A stretch of 64,000 nucleotides of DNA from Perkinsela sp. pyNocScin1 (GCA_964019655.1 CAXHTR010000001.1:682001-746000); one strand, 5' to 3'; positions 36,825-46,706 are shown, numbered from the stretch's first letter. Notes: a model not told the origin generated them from the letters alone. Numbers and translations are program-made.

Positions 36825-37487
36825 ATGATCACGTTTCTCACTGGATTCTTCGCCGCAGCAGAAATTGAAAAGCACTACAGAAATATTTCGATGGAGACGT
36901 TTTTCCTCGAGATCAACGAAGGCTTCATTGAGCACATTTCTACTGCCAAAGACTCCACAGACGTTTGCGGCCCAGACCCCAAGGGCACTGAGTGGGGCGG
37001 CATATGCTGCAACTCCGGCCTTGTGTTCCGTATCTTCTACGACGATATCGACGTGGGTAATTTTCGCATAAACTTTCTACCCAATACCATCCAGGCACTT
37101 CAACTCACCCGGGCGCATCAGGTGTACTCGCTGAAAGCCCGCCTTCTCCCGAGAAACCTCTCTGAGCTTAATCTCTCTGGCAACCTGATTTTTGGTACAG
37201 TAAATTTGACCGAATTGCCCGCGAGCATCCGCTTTGTCAATCTGCAGGCGAATGATTTAACAGCCCCGGTGAGTTTGGTGGGTCTGCCGAAGAGACTTTC
37301 ACTTTTGAACATAGGCTTTAATCGTATCAAGCAAAAAGTTGTGTACTATGGCGAGCTTCCCGAGGAGATTGAGCGCATTGACATCACCGCGACTCAGATC
37401 TCTCATCTGCGACCGATTGAACCTGAGAAGTCGGCAAAGTTCAAGCACATCTTTGACAGCGATAGCCGCTGCACGAAGATTGAGTAG
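36825..37487 (+). CDS. short secreted LRR protein with YYGELP box
   Basis: A 220-residue protein with leader MITFLTGFFAAAEIEK at 36825. The cap is variant (EWGGICCNSGLVFRI). Three clear repeats include GTVNLTELPASIRFVNLQAN. The subgroup hallmark KQKVVYYGELPEEIERIDI is followed by HLRPIEPEKSAKFKH, a tail shared with other members of the short subgroup. No anchor. The start is 113 bases after the restored end of the ArdC-like gene. Confidence 0.8.
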   Translation: MITFLTGFFAAAEIEKHYRNISMETFFLEINEGFIEHISTAKDSTDVCGPDPKGTEWGGICCNSGLVFRIFYDDIDVGNFRINFLPNTIQALQLTRAHQVYSLKARLLPRNLSELNLSGNLIFGTVNLTELPASIRFVNLQANDLTAPVSLVGLPKRLSLLNIGFNRIKQKVVYYGELPEEIERIDITATQISHLRPIEPEKSAKFKHIFDSDSRCTKIE

Positions 37488-37570
37488 CCTCAGTCGGCCA
37501 TTCTTAAGTAGGATAATCAGCCAGTAGAGCTTATGCCCTATCAACACTTTCTCTTCTCTCAATATTTCAC

Positions 37571-38392
37571 ATGCTCAGACTCTTTGCCGTTGATTGCGCA
37601 CTTGGCCGCCTCGACTACGCCTCGATGACGCAGCAGGCCCTCATGGAAATGCTCATCGGCGAGTCCAACACCAGGTCGAGCTTTTGCGACTCGAATGGCC
37701 AGTACAAGGACATTGAGGACTGGCTGGGGGTATTTTGCGAGGACGGCAACGTCTTTGACATCATGTGGGACGAGTTCTTTCAGAACGCTGGCAAAATCCG
37801 CCTCGAGTGGCTTCCGCCCACCCTCGAGGGATTCTACGCCCCGTCGAACGGTTTTACAGGGACGCTGACTATGGCCCACGTCCCACGTGCGCTGGAGAAG
37901 CTCGATGTCTGCTCCAACGAGCTCTCGGGCACAGTGCATCTCGCTGCTCTGCCGCCGACCATCCAGCTCGTCGACCTCTCAAAGAATCTTTTTACAGGGA
38001 CAATAGACCTCGTCGGCATGCCCGAGTCCCTCGAGCAGCTCACACTCTCAGGCAATCAATTTATCGGATCCATCGCGCTCGACAGCCTCCCCCAGGGCAT
38101 GCGCTACCTCGACATCTCGTCGAACCAGCTGAGCGGGTCCATCACTATGACGCACCTGCCGAAGGACATCGCCGTCCTCGACCTCAGCGAGAACGAGCTG
38201 AGCGGCCAGCTGGACCTAACAGCGCTGCCAGACTCCATCGAGAACCTCTCGCTGCAGCGCAACAGTTTCAAGGGCCGCGTGACGCTTCCAAGCATCCCGA
38301 AAAAGGCTGAGGAGATTCTCCTCTACGGAAATCAAATCCCAGCCGTCCTCGACGCGAACGGCAAAAAGTGGAGAGATCGGCGTGTGATGTGA
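37571..38392 (+). CDS. secreted LRR protein
   Basis: A 273-residue protein with leader MLRLFAVDCALG at 37571 and motif GRLDYASMTQQALMEMLIGE. The cap segment DWLGVFCEDGNVFDIMWD keeps one cysteine. Seven or eight canonical repeats follow, for example GSIALDSLPQGMRYLDISSN. The tail has AVLDANGKKWRDRR, like the VVDENG tails at 389 and 3479. GC-rich and codon-clean, so likely active. Confidence 0.82.
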   Translation: MLRLFAVDCALGRLDYASMTQQALMEMLIGESNTRSSFCDSNGQYKDIEDWLGVFCEDGNVFDIMWDEFFQNAGKIRLEWLPPTLEGFYAPSNGFTGTLTMAHVPRALEKLDVCSNELSGTVHLAALPPTIQLVDLSKNLFTGTIDLVGMPESLEQLTLSGNQFIGSIALDSLPQGMRYLDISSNQLSGSITMTHLPKDIAVLDLSENELSGQLDLTALPDSIENLSLQRNSFKGRVTLPSIPKKAEEILLYGNQIPAVLDANGKKWRDRRVM

Positions 38393-38492
38393 GGGACTAG
38401 CGACCTTTCAAGCGAGGACCTAGATGGCTTTCTTGTCTAATTATACTTTATTGCAATTTTTGAGTTTTTACTTTACTGATGAACAGCTGCAG

Positions 38493-39248
38493 ATGATTGG
38501 CCTTCTATGTTTATTTTTCGCGGCTGAAGACAAACCGATAGTACCAGATGAAAAACTCTCGATGCAGCGTGAGCTCATGCATCTCTTCTATGAAAATGCG
38601 AATCGCGAGTTCCTGCAGCATATCTCAGACAACGCAGAGACCACCGAGGTATGCGAATGGGTCGGCGTCATCTGCAGTGAGGGCAAGCTCGTCAAGCTGC
38701 AGTACGTTATTGCCGACTGCGGTGAGCTCCGTCTGGAATTCATTCCCAACTCTGCGCACTTCGTCGGCATCGAAGCGTGCACTCTACGGTGTATTCTTGC
38801 GACACGGCAGCTGCCGCTCGAGTCGCGGTGCATCCTTCTCAACGAGAATAGTATCTATGGGCCTGTCGACCTGGGCTCGCTGCCACCAAAGCTTGTCTTC
38901 ATCAACCTTTCATTCAATCACATCTCAGGAACTGTGACGCTGGCTGACCTCCCACAAGGACTCGCGGCGCTATACATTCTACACAATAACCTCGAACGGA
39001 AGACAGTGTACTACGGAAGTCTCCCAGAGACCGCCGTTGCTATCAGGGTTCGCCCCTTCCGTCGAAACCACCGTGTCAAAGGGTACCGACCGATGCGGCC
39101 AGAGTTCGCTGTGGATGAGCAGGCGATATTTAAAGAAAACGTGTACGATAATCCGTACCAGAACTACGCAGACAGGGAATGGCGGGACGTGTACCGCCCA
39201 GTGGGGTCCTTACGGCGGCATCGATTAACTCGGTGCGCGCTCAAGTAA
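38493..39248 (+). CDS. short secreted LRR protein with YYGSLP box
   Basis: A 251-residue protein from the ATG at 38493 (MIGLLCLFFAAED), which matches family leaders; an in-frame ATG at 38424 would add 23 residues. The helix MQRELMHLFYE and cap CEWVGVICSEGKLVKL are good. Repeats lead to ERKTVYYGSLPETAVAIRV. The tail is longer than in relatives, basic and aromatic (ending DREWRDVYRPVGSLRRHRL). No anchor. Confidence 0.77.
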   Translation: MIGLLCLFFAAEDKPIVPDEKLSMQRELMHLFYENANREFLQHISDNAETTEVCEWVGVICSEGKLVKLQYVIADCGELRLEFIPNSAHFVGIEACTLRCILATRQLPLESRCILLNENSIYGPVDLGSLPPKLVFINLSFNHISGTVTLADLPQGLAALYILHNNLERKTVYYGSLPETAVAIRVRPFRRNHRVKGYRPMRPEFAVDEQAIFKENVYDNPYQNYADREWRDVYRPVGSLRRHRLTRCALK

Positions 39249-39448
39249 GAAATAGAAGTAGCACATGCTAGATATCAATTACTTCTTCGTGGAGAGTGAG
39301 TCTTTCTTGCAGCGAATTCTTAGCGCAACTTCAAACAATGCTCTTCATAGCTTTCATGCTCGTATGATTTACCCCACATTTTTACTTTTTTCGGTAGTTT
39401 TTCCTGAAATTTCACTCCCCTTTGCATTCTTATCCCCTACCTATTGTA

Positions 39449-40072
39449 ATGATCCACTTTGCGTTTGCCATTGATTCAGCTGTCACAACTGTTGATAAAT
39501 CACTTCTGTCCGACCAGACGCTTATGGAGCTCTTCGTCGAGACCCTCGGCGACGCAGCAAGGAGCGCGTTCACCGACGCCGACGAGGCTTTTACAGACGC
39601 TTGTTCATGGTACGGTGTGCAGTGCGACAGCGTCGGCAACGTCCAGGAAATCAACTGGAACACAATGAAAGCCGGTGGCACGCTGCGTCTCGAGTTTCTC
39701 CCGCTGCACACAGAATCGATCGAAATGGTGTACAATAGCATGCACGGCGGGCTGTCGCCGCGCTGCCTGCCGACTGGGCTCCGAAACCTCAATCTTGGCT
39801 TTAATCTGCTTGGCGGCACTGTTGACTTTACAGCGTTCCCCGACAGTTTGCGCGCGATTTACGTCCAGAACAACAACTTTCAGGGGAGCATCAACCTCGA
39901 GCTGCTGCCGATCGGACTGCAAGTGCTCAACGTGAGCAAGAACAGTTTTCGTGGGTGTGTGAACCTGATGCACCTGCCGCGCACACTCGAGAAGCTTGGC
40001 CTCCGCGGAAACCTCTTCGACCAGGTCATGCGACCAACGACGCTTTCTGATCGCATCGAGATGCTGCAGTGA
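39449..40072 (+). CDS. secreted LRR protein
   Basis: A 207-residue protein starting at 39449 (MIHFAFAIDSAV). The motif is TTVDKSLLSDQTLMELFVE and the cap CSWYGVQCDSVGNVQEINW is a clean match to the plant-like C-x-W-x-G-V-x-C pattern. Five repeats include GTVDFTAFPDSLRAIYVQNN and GCVNLMHLPRTLEKLGLRGN. It ends soon after the last repeat. No anchor. Confidence 0.8.
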   Translation: MIHFAFAIDSAVTTVDKSLLSDQTLMELFVETLGDAARSAFTDADEAFTDACSWYGVQCDSVGNVQEINWNTMKAGGTLRLEFLPLHTESIEMVYNSMHGGLSPRCLPTGLRNLNLGFNLLGGTVDFTAFPDSLRAIYVQNNNFQGSINLELLPIGLQVLNVSKNSFRGCVNLMHLPRTLEKLGLRGNLFDQVMRPTTLSDRIEMLQ

Positions 40073-40614
40073 TTGGGTTCTTAGGAACGCAAAATCAAAG
40101 TGCCAGGAAAGGAAGTGGTCAAGCAATTTGATTGGTGTGAGATATAATATGACTGTAATGGCTGTGACACAATGTGGTTAGATGCAATCAAGAGAGATCA
40201 GGGGTGTATCAATTCCAATATTTTGATAGTTTATCGAATTATTACTACTAATGTAGCGTTCGTGTGCTTATCGCGTATGTACGGCTCAGTGAAGATTTCC
40301 TAGGTGAGATGCTACTTTATTGCTAAATGAGCACATGATCAATTGGGGAATATGATTTGGGCGATCAAAGCACTCACAAAGCAAACTTGATACTGGCAGC
40401 GTTGCAGAAATCTTCTTCATTGAGTAGAAGCTCACAAAGCAATGAGTACTTCGAGGATCAAAAGAGCAAAAAGCTAATACAACTCAATCAAAAGTAACTT
40501 CTGCATGTGTAACCTCGCGACAAAATTATAACCGATGAAAGCCTCTTCTGATAAAATCCCACCATATCCAGCTTACCATACTTTCATTCCTTTTCATACA
40601 ATTTTCTTAAAATA
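40073..40614. other. intergenic, nothing recognised
   Basis: A 542-base AT-rich spacer between two LRR genes. A short ATTATAACC at about 40525-40533 lies roughly 82 bases before the next start, a position comparable with the shared upstream box at 42857 and 44002. Confidence 0.35.
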
Positions 40615-41661
40615 ATGCTTCTTCCGCTGCATTGCGCAGACCAATCCACTCTCAGTCAGCTCGACTACACCGCCCTCTCCGAGCAGGCCATTATGGAGCT
40701 GCTCGTCGCGCAGACCCCCTTCAAGGCCGAGCTCTGCGACGACTCTGGAAGCTTCAAGGACATCGACGAGTGGGACGGTGTCAGTCGCGGTCCAGAAGGC
40801 AACGTCGAGGCCATCGAGTGGGCCAACAAAGACTGCTCGGGCATCGACTTCCGGTGGCTCCCTCTGCACCTCAGCGACCTCGAGCTTTCCGACTGCCCTA
40901 TCGGCGGGTCCCTCCCAGCGTTCACTGTCGAGCTCGAGAAGCTCTGCCTACAAGACTGCGGTCTCAGTGGAACTGTCCAGTGGGAGGCCCTGCCACACAG
41001 CCTGCAGTGGCTTTACCTCGACGAGAACGACCTCAGTGGCGAAATCAGCTTCGCGCACTTTGGCTGCGCCGCGACGGCCATTGACCTCTCAAACAACGCA
41101 TTAACCGGCGGCATTGATCTTCGCGCGCTTCCCGAGAACCTCAAGACGCTCACGCTCTGCAACAACGAGCTCAGCGGCTATTTGGACCTGACGCACCTGC
41201 CAACCCACATGCAGCACATCAACCTCGCGTCGAACGCTTTTACGGGGGAAGTCGACCTGACTGCGCTGCCGCATGGGCTGCGCGACATTCGGCTATCGAA
41301 GAACGCGCTATCGGGGACAATATGCCTCAGCGCACTCCCCGACTCCCTCATGCACTGCGCGCTGGGCAAGAACCTTTTTACTGGAGGTATATCACTTGAT
41401 GAACTTCCGCCCGACATCCGTTCGCTTTCTCTCGCCGGCTGCAGATTCGATGGGGAGATCAGAGCAGCAGGCATCCCGCAGTCGATGCGCAGCCTCGATC
41501 TCTCTGAGTGTCGGTTCACGGGGGTGGCTGTGCTCCCGGATGTGCTTTCACCGCATCTGCACGATATCGACCTCAACGGCAACGCGCTGGAGGGTGTCGT
41601 GCACGCCAACGGAACGCCGCTGGACGACGACCGTGTGCAGATGGCGCTTACGGAGGAGTGA
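40615..41661 (+). CDS. secreted LRR protein
   Basis: A 348-residue protein with leader MLLPLHCAD and motif TLSQLDYTALSEQAIMELLV. The cap is a DEWDGVSRGPEGNVEAIEW variant without cysteine pair. About eleven repeats cover the rest, e.g. GEVDLTALPHGLRDIRLSKN and GTICLSALPDSLMHCALGKN. The tail ends VVHANGTPLDDDRVQ. High GC and regular repeats suggest recent function. Confidence 0.82.
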   Translation: MLLPLHCADQSTLSQLDYTALSEQAIMELLVAQTPFKAELCDDSGSFKDIDEWDGVSRGPEGNVEAIEWANKDCSGIDFRWLPLHLSDLELSDCPIGGSLPAFTVELEKLCLQDCGLSGTVQWEALPHSLQWLYLDENDLSGEISFAHFGCAATAIDLSNNALTGGIDLRALPENLKTLTLCNNELSGYLDLTHLPTHMQHINLASNAFTGEVDLTALPHGLRDIRLSKNALSGTICLSALPDSLMHCALGKNLFTGGISLDELPPDIRSLSLAGCRFDGEIRAAGIPQSMRSLDLSECRFTGVAVLPDVLSPHLHDIDLNGNALEGVVHANGTPLDDDRVQMALTEE

Positions 41662-42006
41662 GTGGAGTAAATAGAAGAGCTGTGAGTGTGTATGAATTGT
41701 GTATTTGCTGATCAGAACAGATTCTTGATTTGAGAAGCTTTGAGAATAATTATTAGGTCTTCAGTTTAATCTGTGAGAGAACTCGTGAGAATTCAGATGT
41801 CAGAGTACTATTTTTTAATGTAAATGATAGCTTTCGGGCGTTCATGGAGCTGTATTGCGCCATCGGAGATACCGCTGAAGTGAATTTCACCTTCAGCTTA
41901 TTTGAAATTGAACCATTTGGCCTATAATCGATGAATGGCTAGACGCAATACACTTATTTCAATTGGTTGCATTTTCTACGCGAGGGTTTCTACAGAGGGT
42001 GTAGAG

Positions 42007-42737
42007 CAGGGGTTCTGTGAATTTTTTTCGATTCCCCCGACATGTCGGGGGAAACATTTCATTTTCCCCCGCAGAATGCAACGGTAAATTTTTGGCGCCA
42101 CGCCCCTTCGGGACGGGGCGCCGTATGCTCCCCGCAGTATAAAATTACAATATCTTAATGAGCGGGTGCACTTGTAGACCGAGTAAAATGATGATGGACA
42201 GAACCATAAGGATCAGGTAAGAGAGCATTTAGTGCTCCTGAAAACCGTATGCTCACGGAATAGAAACCGAATCATGAACTTGTGCGCTTTCGTATGAAAT
42301 ATCGGAGATTCACTTTACCTCGGGTAAGTCCAGACACTCTGCATTGAACAAAGTACGCAAAGACTAACTTTTGAAAAAATGGATATCAGTCAAGCGAATA
42401 TCCACAGTGTTGTATGACAAAAGAATATTAAACGCCGAGGCCCGAAGGGCCGAGGCGCAAAAATTTCATCTTTTCGGTGCAATCTTGATATGAACGGGAG
42501 TACACTTCTCACCAGTATTCGCCTAATTCTTTGAAAGCTACGTTAAATTTCATTTCCGTCGCTGGGAGTGATATTTACCCCTGTGAAAGAGCAACACCAA
42601 ATTTGAAAATCTTGCTTCACGAGCCTCCAGGCTCGACGGGGGAAAAATTTCATTTTCCCCCGACCACCGAAAAATCCTTCTCAAAAACCCCGATTTTCCC
42701 CCGATTCGGGGGATTCCCCCGGGTTTAAGAAACCCTG
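42007..42737. mobile_element. hAT-like MITE, 731 bp
   Basis: Termini CAGGGGTTCT and AGAAACCCTG (one mismatch) with a perfect duplication GTGTAGAG (41999-42006 and 42738-42745). A TTCCCCCGA/TCGGGGGAA palindrome lies inside the left end (42032-42052). Two GC-rich hairpins at about 42094-42122 and 42433-42457 match, in reverse order and orientation, those of the 35787 copy. No transposase frame. Confidence 0.87.
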
Positions 42738-42856
42738 GTGTAGAGCTTTTGAAATTTGAAATGCAAATTTTGGTGAAGTTAAGTGCATTCTCTCAATGTA
42801 GTCGACTTATAATCTGAAATGCTCAAGGTCTATGACAGTCTGCTTAATTCACACCT

Positions 42857-42895
42857 CTTGTTCATTTTTGCAAGTTTTTTGCCTCGATTTCTAAC
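42857..42895 (+). promoter_or_regulatory. 39-base box shared with 44002-44040
   Basis: CTTGTTCATTTTTGCAAG... to ...CTCGATTTCTAAC matches the stretch at 44002-44040 at 35 of 39 positions. Each ends 84-85 bases before the LRR start codon downstream. It may be a promoter-like, splice or 5'UTR element, or residual duplication. Confidence 0.5.
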
Positions 42896-42980
42896 GATAG
42901 GCTATTTTTTTACCCAACCTAAGAAACTTTGTACTAACGAGTATCCATTTTCTCACTGATTCCGCTATCCTTAATCTACT

Positions 42981-43730
42981 ATGATCACACATCTCGTATT
43001 CTCTCAGACCTTCATATCAGCTGACACAACAGAACTCCAACTCGCATCCATGAAGTTGGCCATCGGGCAACCCGATGGCGTCGAACCCAGCTTTCGCAAG
43101 TACTATTTTGCGAGCTACTCAAACGAAGCCGACCCATGCACATGGAGGGGCATCTCGTGTGAAGCTGGCGCCATCGAAGAGCTCGCATGGGTAGAAACAC
43201 AAAGCTTTCATGTCATTTTTGCAGAGTGGCTTCCAAGCACTCTCCAGCGTCTCTATCTCAAAAGCCTTCATCTCGGAGAGGGCTTTGCCGCACAAGCTCT
43301 TCCCAAGAGCCTGACCTATGCGTACATTTCCCATGCAGCAAAGCGAAACTCCCGTGGTGGAGCTGCTGACACTATACACTTTGATGCGTTCAATTTTAGC
43401 GCGTTGCCATCGCAGATGGAGGAGTTACACTTTGTTTCATGTGCACTCGGTGGGACAGTGGGCATCGCAGCGCTTCCAAAGCACATGCGCATTCTCTCGC
43501 TCTTCAACTGCAGTTTTGAGAAGGTCTTCGTGCACAGCGATAGCCTCCCGCACTCGCTCGAGAGGCTTCAAGTTTATGATGTCTTCAAGAAAACAAAGTG
43601 CGTGCCAATTGGAGCAAAGAAGCTCGACCTGCGTGTGACGAACAAGGCAGACTTTTCCGAACCGACGGATATTTGGGGAATGCAAGAGAAGGGCCGACAG
43701 CTGGAAAGAGTCTTTCACGGGATAATGTAG
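42981..43730 (+). CDS. secreted LRR protein, divergent
   Basis: A 249-residue protein with leader MITHLVFSQTFISAD. The helix motif is worn (TTELQLASMKLAI) but the cap CTWRGISCEAGAIEELAW is intact. Repeats are degenerate with few N-x-F-x-G signatures, e.g. LPSQMEELHFVSCALGGTV and LPKHMRILSLFNCSF. It groups with the equally divergent gene at 47693. No anchor. Confidence 0.72.
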   Translation: MITHLVFSQTFISADTTELQLASMKLAIGQPDGVEPSFRKYYFASYSNEADPCTWRGISCEAGAIEELAWVETQSFHVIFAEWLPSTLQRLYLKSLHLGEGFAAQALPKSLTYAYISHAAKRNSRGGAADTIHFDAFNFSALPSQMEELHFVSCALGGTVGIAALPKHMRILSLFNCSFEKVFVHSDSLPHSLERLQVYDVFKKTKCVPIGAKKLDLRVTNKADFSEPTDIWGMQEKGRQLERVFHGIM

Positions 43731-44124
43731 AAGTGAAATGTAGGTGTTCTGTAGAAAATTGGTTTTACCGTCCACTAGGTTCGAAAAGTAAATCAAGAAT
43801 CATACAAGAATGTTTACCTCGGCTCAAGACATATCGAACTCAGCGAAAAATCTCTTCATTTTCAAATGAAGAATTCAATGCGGAGATTCCGTGGCAGACG
43901 CGTATAGCCATAGATGTATGTTATGCATTGTTAATCTTCCATTTCTCGAATCGAAATCTGAGGATGGTTCAGGGGTGAGGCAGTCTGTTTGATGCACAGC
44001 GCTTGTTCATGTTTGCAAATTCTTTGCCTCGATTTATAACCTGAGGTAAGAATCTCACCCCACAGAAGAAACCCTGGACTACGCATATCATTTGTTTTGC
44101 GCAATCAAATATATTCAACTTCAA
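43731..44124. other. intergenic with shared upstream box
   Basis: No gene seen. Contains the second copy of the 39-base box at 44002-44040, whose distance to the next start supports the choice of 44125. Confidence 0.45.
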
Positions 44125-45555
44125 ATGCTCTTCCTCTATGCACCTGACGACGCGCACCTCAGCCGGCTCGACCCAGCGCTTCTGTCGGAGCAAGCGCTGA
44201 TGGAGATGTTCGTCGAAGGTTTCAAGAATAAGCAACTCTTCCAGGACGATAAAGGCAACTACACCGATTACCATGAGTGGCTTCCAGTTGAAGTCGGTGA
44301 TGGCGCCGTTCGGCAATTTCTCATCGCACCAGATGATCGCGAGGGCAAGCTCGAGGGGTCTCTGAACGCGAAGTTCCTCCCATCGACTGTGACCATTCTA
44401 GGCCTCGCCAGAATGGGCATCTCTGGCACGCTCGACACAGGTGAACTTCCACGAAGCCTTTTGTTTCTTGCGCTCTATGGGAACGAGCTCAAAGGGACGT
44501 TCGCGACTGAAAGCCTCCCAGAGCATATCATGCATATTCTCATCTATCTGAACAATTTTCGCGGGTCCCTTCACTTAGGAGCACTTCCACGAACAGTTGA
44601 AGATTTTCGAGCTCTTCGGAATCGATTTTCCGGGTTACTCGACCTATCAAACCTCCCGCCAGCGCTGGTAATTCTCGATCTCTCGGTCAACCGCTTCAAA
44701 AAATGCGTCGGGCTTGATAACCTTCCGAGCGCACTGGGTACCCTGGACCTCAGCATCAACATAAATCTCTCGGGAACGCTTGTATGTGGCAAACTACCGC
44801 AAGGTCTCACAGAGATTCGTATAGGCCAAACAGAAACATCCGGTGAATTTGTGTGCGCTGATCTGCCGCGGGGCCTCGAAATTATCTACATCTGTAGCAA
44901 TAAGATAGAAGGGACGTTTGACGCCGCTGCGTTCCCGCGTGGGATGACTGACATCTCCATGCGGATGAACCGAATCGTTGGCAGTATCGACGTAGAAAAG
45001 CTCCCGGAGAACTTGGGGCTTCTCTCCGTTAACGCCAACAGACTGCACGGAACTGTGAACTTCCCGTATCTGCCAGATGCTCTCACACAGACACACCTCG
45101 ATAGGAACGGCCTCTCAGGCACAGTCGACCTGACAGAGTTGCCTGAGGGTCTCGAAGTCCTCACGATATCGGACAATAAATTTGAAGGGGAAGTCTGCCT
45201 AACCTTGCTGCCAGAAGATCTGACAGAGCTCGACCTATCTGGGAATGCGTTCTCAGGGAAACTTCTGTTGACCGACCTTCCGCCAGATCTCAAGAAGTTT
45301 TCGGCAGCAAAAAATCAATTCTCGGGAGTTGTGAACTTAGCAGTGTTGCCAGATACATTGGAAGAAATGGACATCTCGGACAATGACATCGAAGGCAAAA
45401 CTGAGCGCGAAGAACTGCCGGAGAGCCTAACTCGACTCGTGACGCTCGGTACAAAAATAACGCGTAACGACCCAGTGGAGAATGAGCACATTGACGATGA
45501 AGTGATCTTTCAAAAGGCGCTCGATACATTCAAGGCACTCATGAGAATGAAGTAA
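44125..45555 (+). CDS. long secreted LRR protein
   Basis: A 476-residue protein starting at 44125 (MLFLYAPDDAHLSRLDPALLS); no ATG lies further upstream in frame. The motif HLSRLDPALLSEQALMEMFV is closest to the gene at 13927. Like that gene it lacks the cysteine cap and has a YHEWLPVEVGDGAV segment. About sixteen 23-residue repeats run to the charged C-terminal tail. No anchor. The pair at 13927 and 44125, on opposite strands 30 kb apart, form a long-form subgroup. Confidence 0.83.
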   Translation: MLFLYAPDDAHLSRLDPALLSEQALMEMFVEGFKNKQLFQDDKGNYTDYHEWLPVEVGDGAVRQFLIAPDDREGKLEGSLNAKFLPSTVTILGLARMGISGTLDTGELPRSLLFLALYGNELKGTFATESLPEHIMHILIYLNNFRGSLHLGALPRTVEDFRALRNRFSGLLDLSNLPPALVILDLSVNRFKKCVGLDNLPSALGTLDLSININLSGTLVCGKLPQGLTEIRIGQTETSGEFVCADLPRGLEIIYICSNKIEGTFDAAAFPRGMTDISMRMNRIVGSIDVEKLPENLGLLSVNANRLHGTVNFPYLPDALTQTHLDRNGLSGTVDLTELPEGLEVLTISDNKFEGEVCLTLLPEDLTELDLSGNAFSGKLLLTDLPPDLKKFSAAKNQFSGVVNLAVLPDTLEEMDISDNDIEGKTEREELPESLTRLVTLGTKITRNDPVENEHIDDEVIFQKALDTFKALMRMK

Positions 45556-46074
45556 ATGCAAATATTTGCATGATTTGAAACATAGATATGCACGTTGAAA
45601 TTTTTCGAATATAGGATATTGCGCAGAGTAGTTATAAGTGGAATTCTGGAAGCTTTCGGACTTTATTGACGTGTTCATTTTCTTTTATCAAATACTTCAT
45701 GCAGAGAAATGAACTGGGCATTGTTAGCTGTGCGAGAGCAATAGAGAATCATTTTTTATTCTGAATCTAAGCCCTTCATACATGTTGCGAATGGCTTCAT
45801 GATCTTGAAAAGTGAATAAAACTGATGATGCAAGTGCACGAAACAGTCCCAGTTAGCCATGCATTTGTGGTGACTAGTGCAAATTCCCTGAAAATCATTA
45901 CAAAGTGACAGTATCAGGAACAATAAGAGCTGCTGAACATTGATCGCTCAGTATTTCCTTGTACAGTACCCGAAAACAAAAAATGTGCGTGGGTTTGATA
46001 AGTAGAACTGTTATCATAGGAACGCCAGGTGATAATCTTTTTAGATTCCTTTTTGAATGATTTTGGCTCCATAC
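45556..46074. other. intergenic, nothing recognised
   Basis: A 519-base AT-rich spacer between a long LRR gene and an LRR pseudogene. No motif or RNA gene seen. Confidence 0.4.
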
Positions 46075-46706
46075 ATGACGCTTGTCATCCTCTGTCTCGT
46101 CAACACGACTGACGCTGATGACCCTTACCCAGAGGCTACAGAATGAGTCTACCAGCGCTCACTGATGCGCAAATTTATCGAACTCGTGCCCAGCGATATA
46201 AAAGAATATATGACCAAAGGCCACGCTGACCCTTTCCTGTGGTATAACAACGGGAATGGGTTTTCTCCATATACTGCGTGGAATTGCAAGTCATGCACAT
46301 CGACATTCGTGGTATGGAGCAGCCATTTCAGCAAAGCTCTTTGCCGAGAAATCTCGGGGAGCTAATTATCGAGACCTGCGACCAGTCAGGCTTCATTGAC
46401 ATGCGCAACCTCCCGTCAGGTATGTACAAGGTAGACATTTCGAACAACGCATACCGCGGCTGCCTCGAGCTGATGGCCATGCCGGGGCGCATGGAGTACT
46501 TTGCCGCTGATGGAAACTTACTGTCTGGGCCACTCGATCTCTCGAACTTACCCGAAACACTTTGGTGGCTGAATTTGAGCCACAATCCCATAAACACCAA
46601 AGTTTTACACTATGGTGAGCTTCCAGAATCGCTGGAAGAAATCAATCTGCACTGCTCAGGCGTTATGTCTGTGAAATCAGTGCGAAAAGGACAAAAACAT
46701 GCGTAA
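46075..46706 (+). pseudogene. short LRR gene with stop and frameshift
   Basis: ATG at 46075 opens a leader (MTLVILCLVNTTDADD). TGA at 46144-46146 interrupts the frame, which continues as a family helix (SLMRKFIELVPSD). The frame shifts near 46265-46280. Repeats then resume from about 46278 (GPLDLSNLPETLWWLNLSHN) to the subgroup box TKVLHYGELPESLEEINL and the stop at 46706. One nonsense and one frameshift make it a pseudogene of the short subgroup. Confidence 0.72.

Larger units (their letters stand above)
41662..42980. other. intergenic with hAT-like element
   Basis: A 1.3-kb gap whose central part is the hAT-like element at 42007-42737. The flanks show no gene; a 39-base box shared with another LRR gene is at 42857-42895. 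Confidence 0.5.

Noticed and set aside
43970-44100. AGGGGTGAGG near 43975 and AACCCTGG near 44080 as termini of a further hAT element
   Set aside because: The ends do not match CAGGGGTTCT and no 8-bp duplication flanks them.
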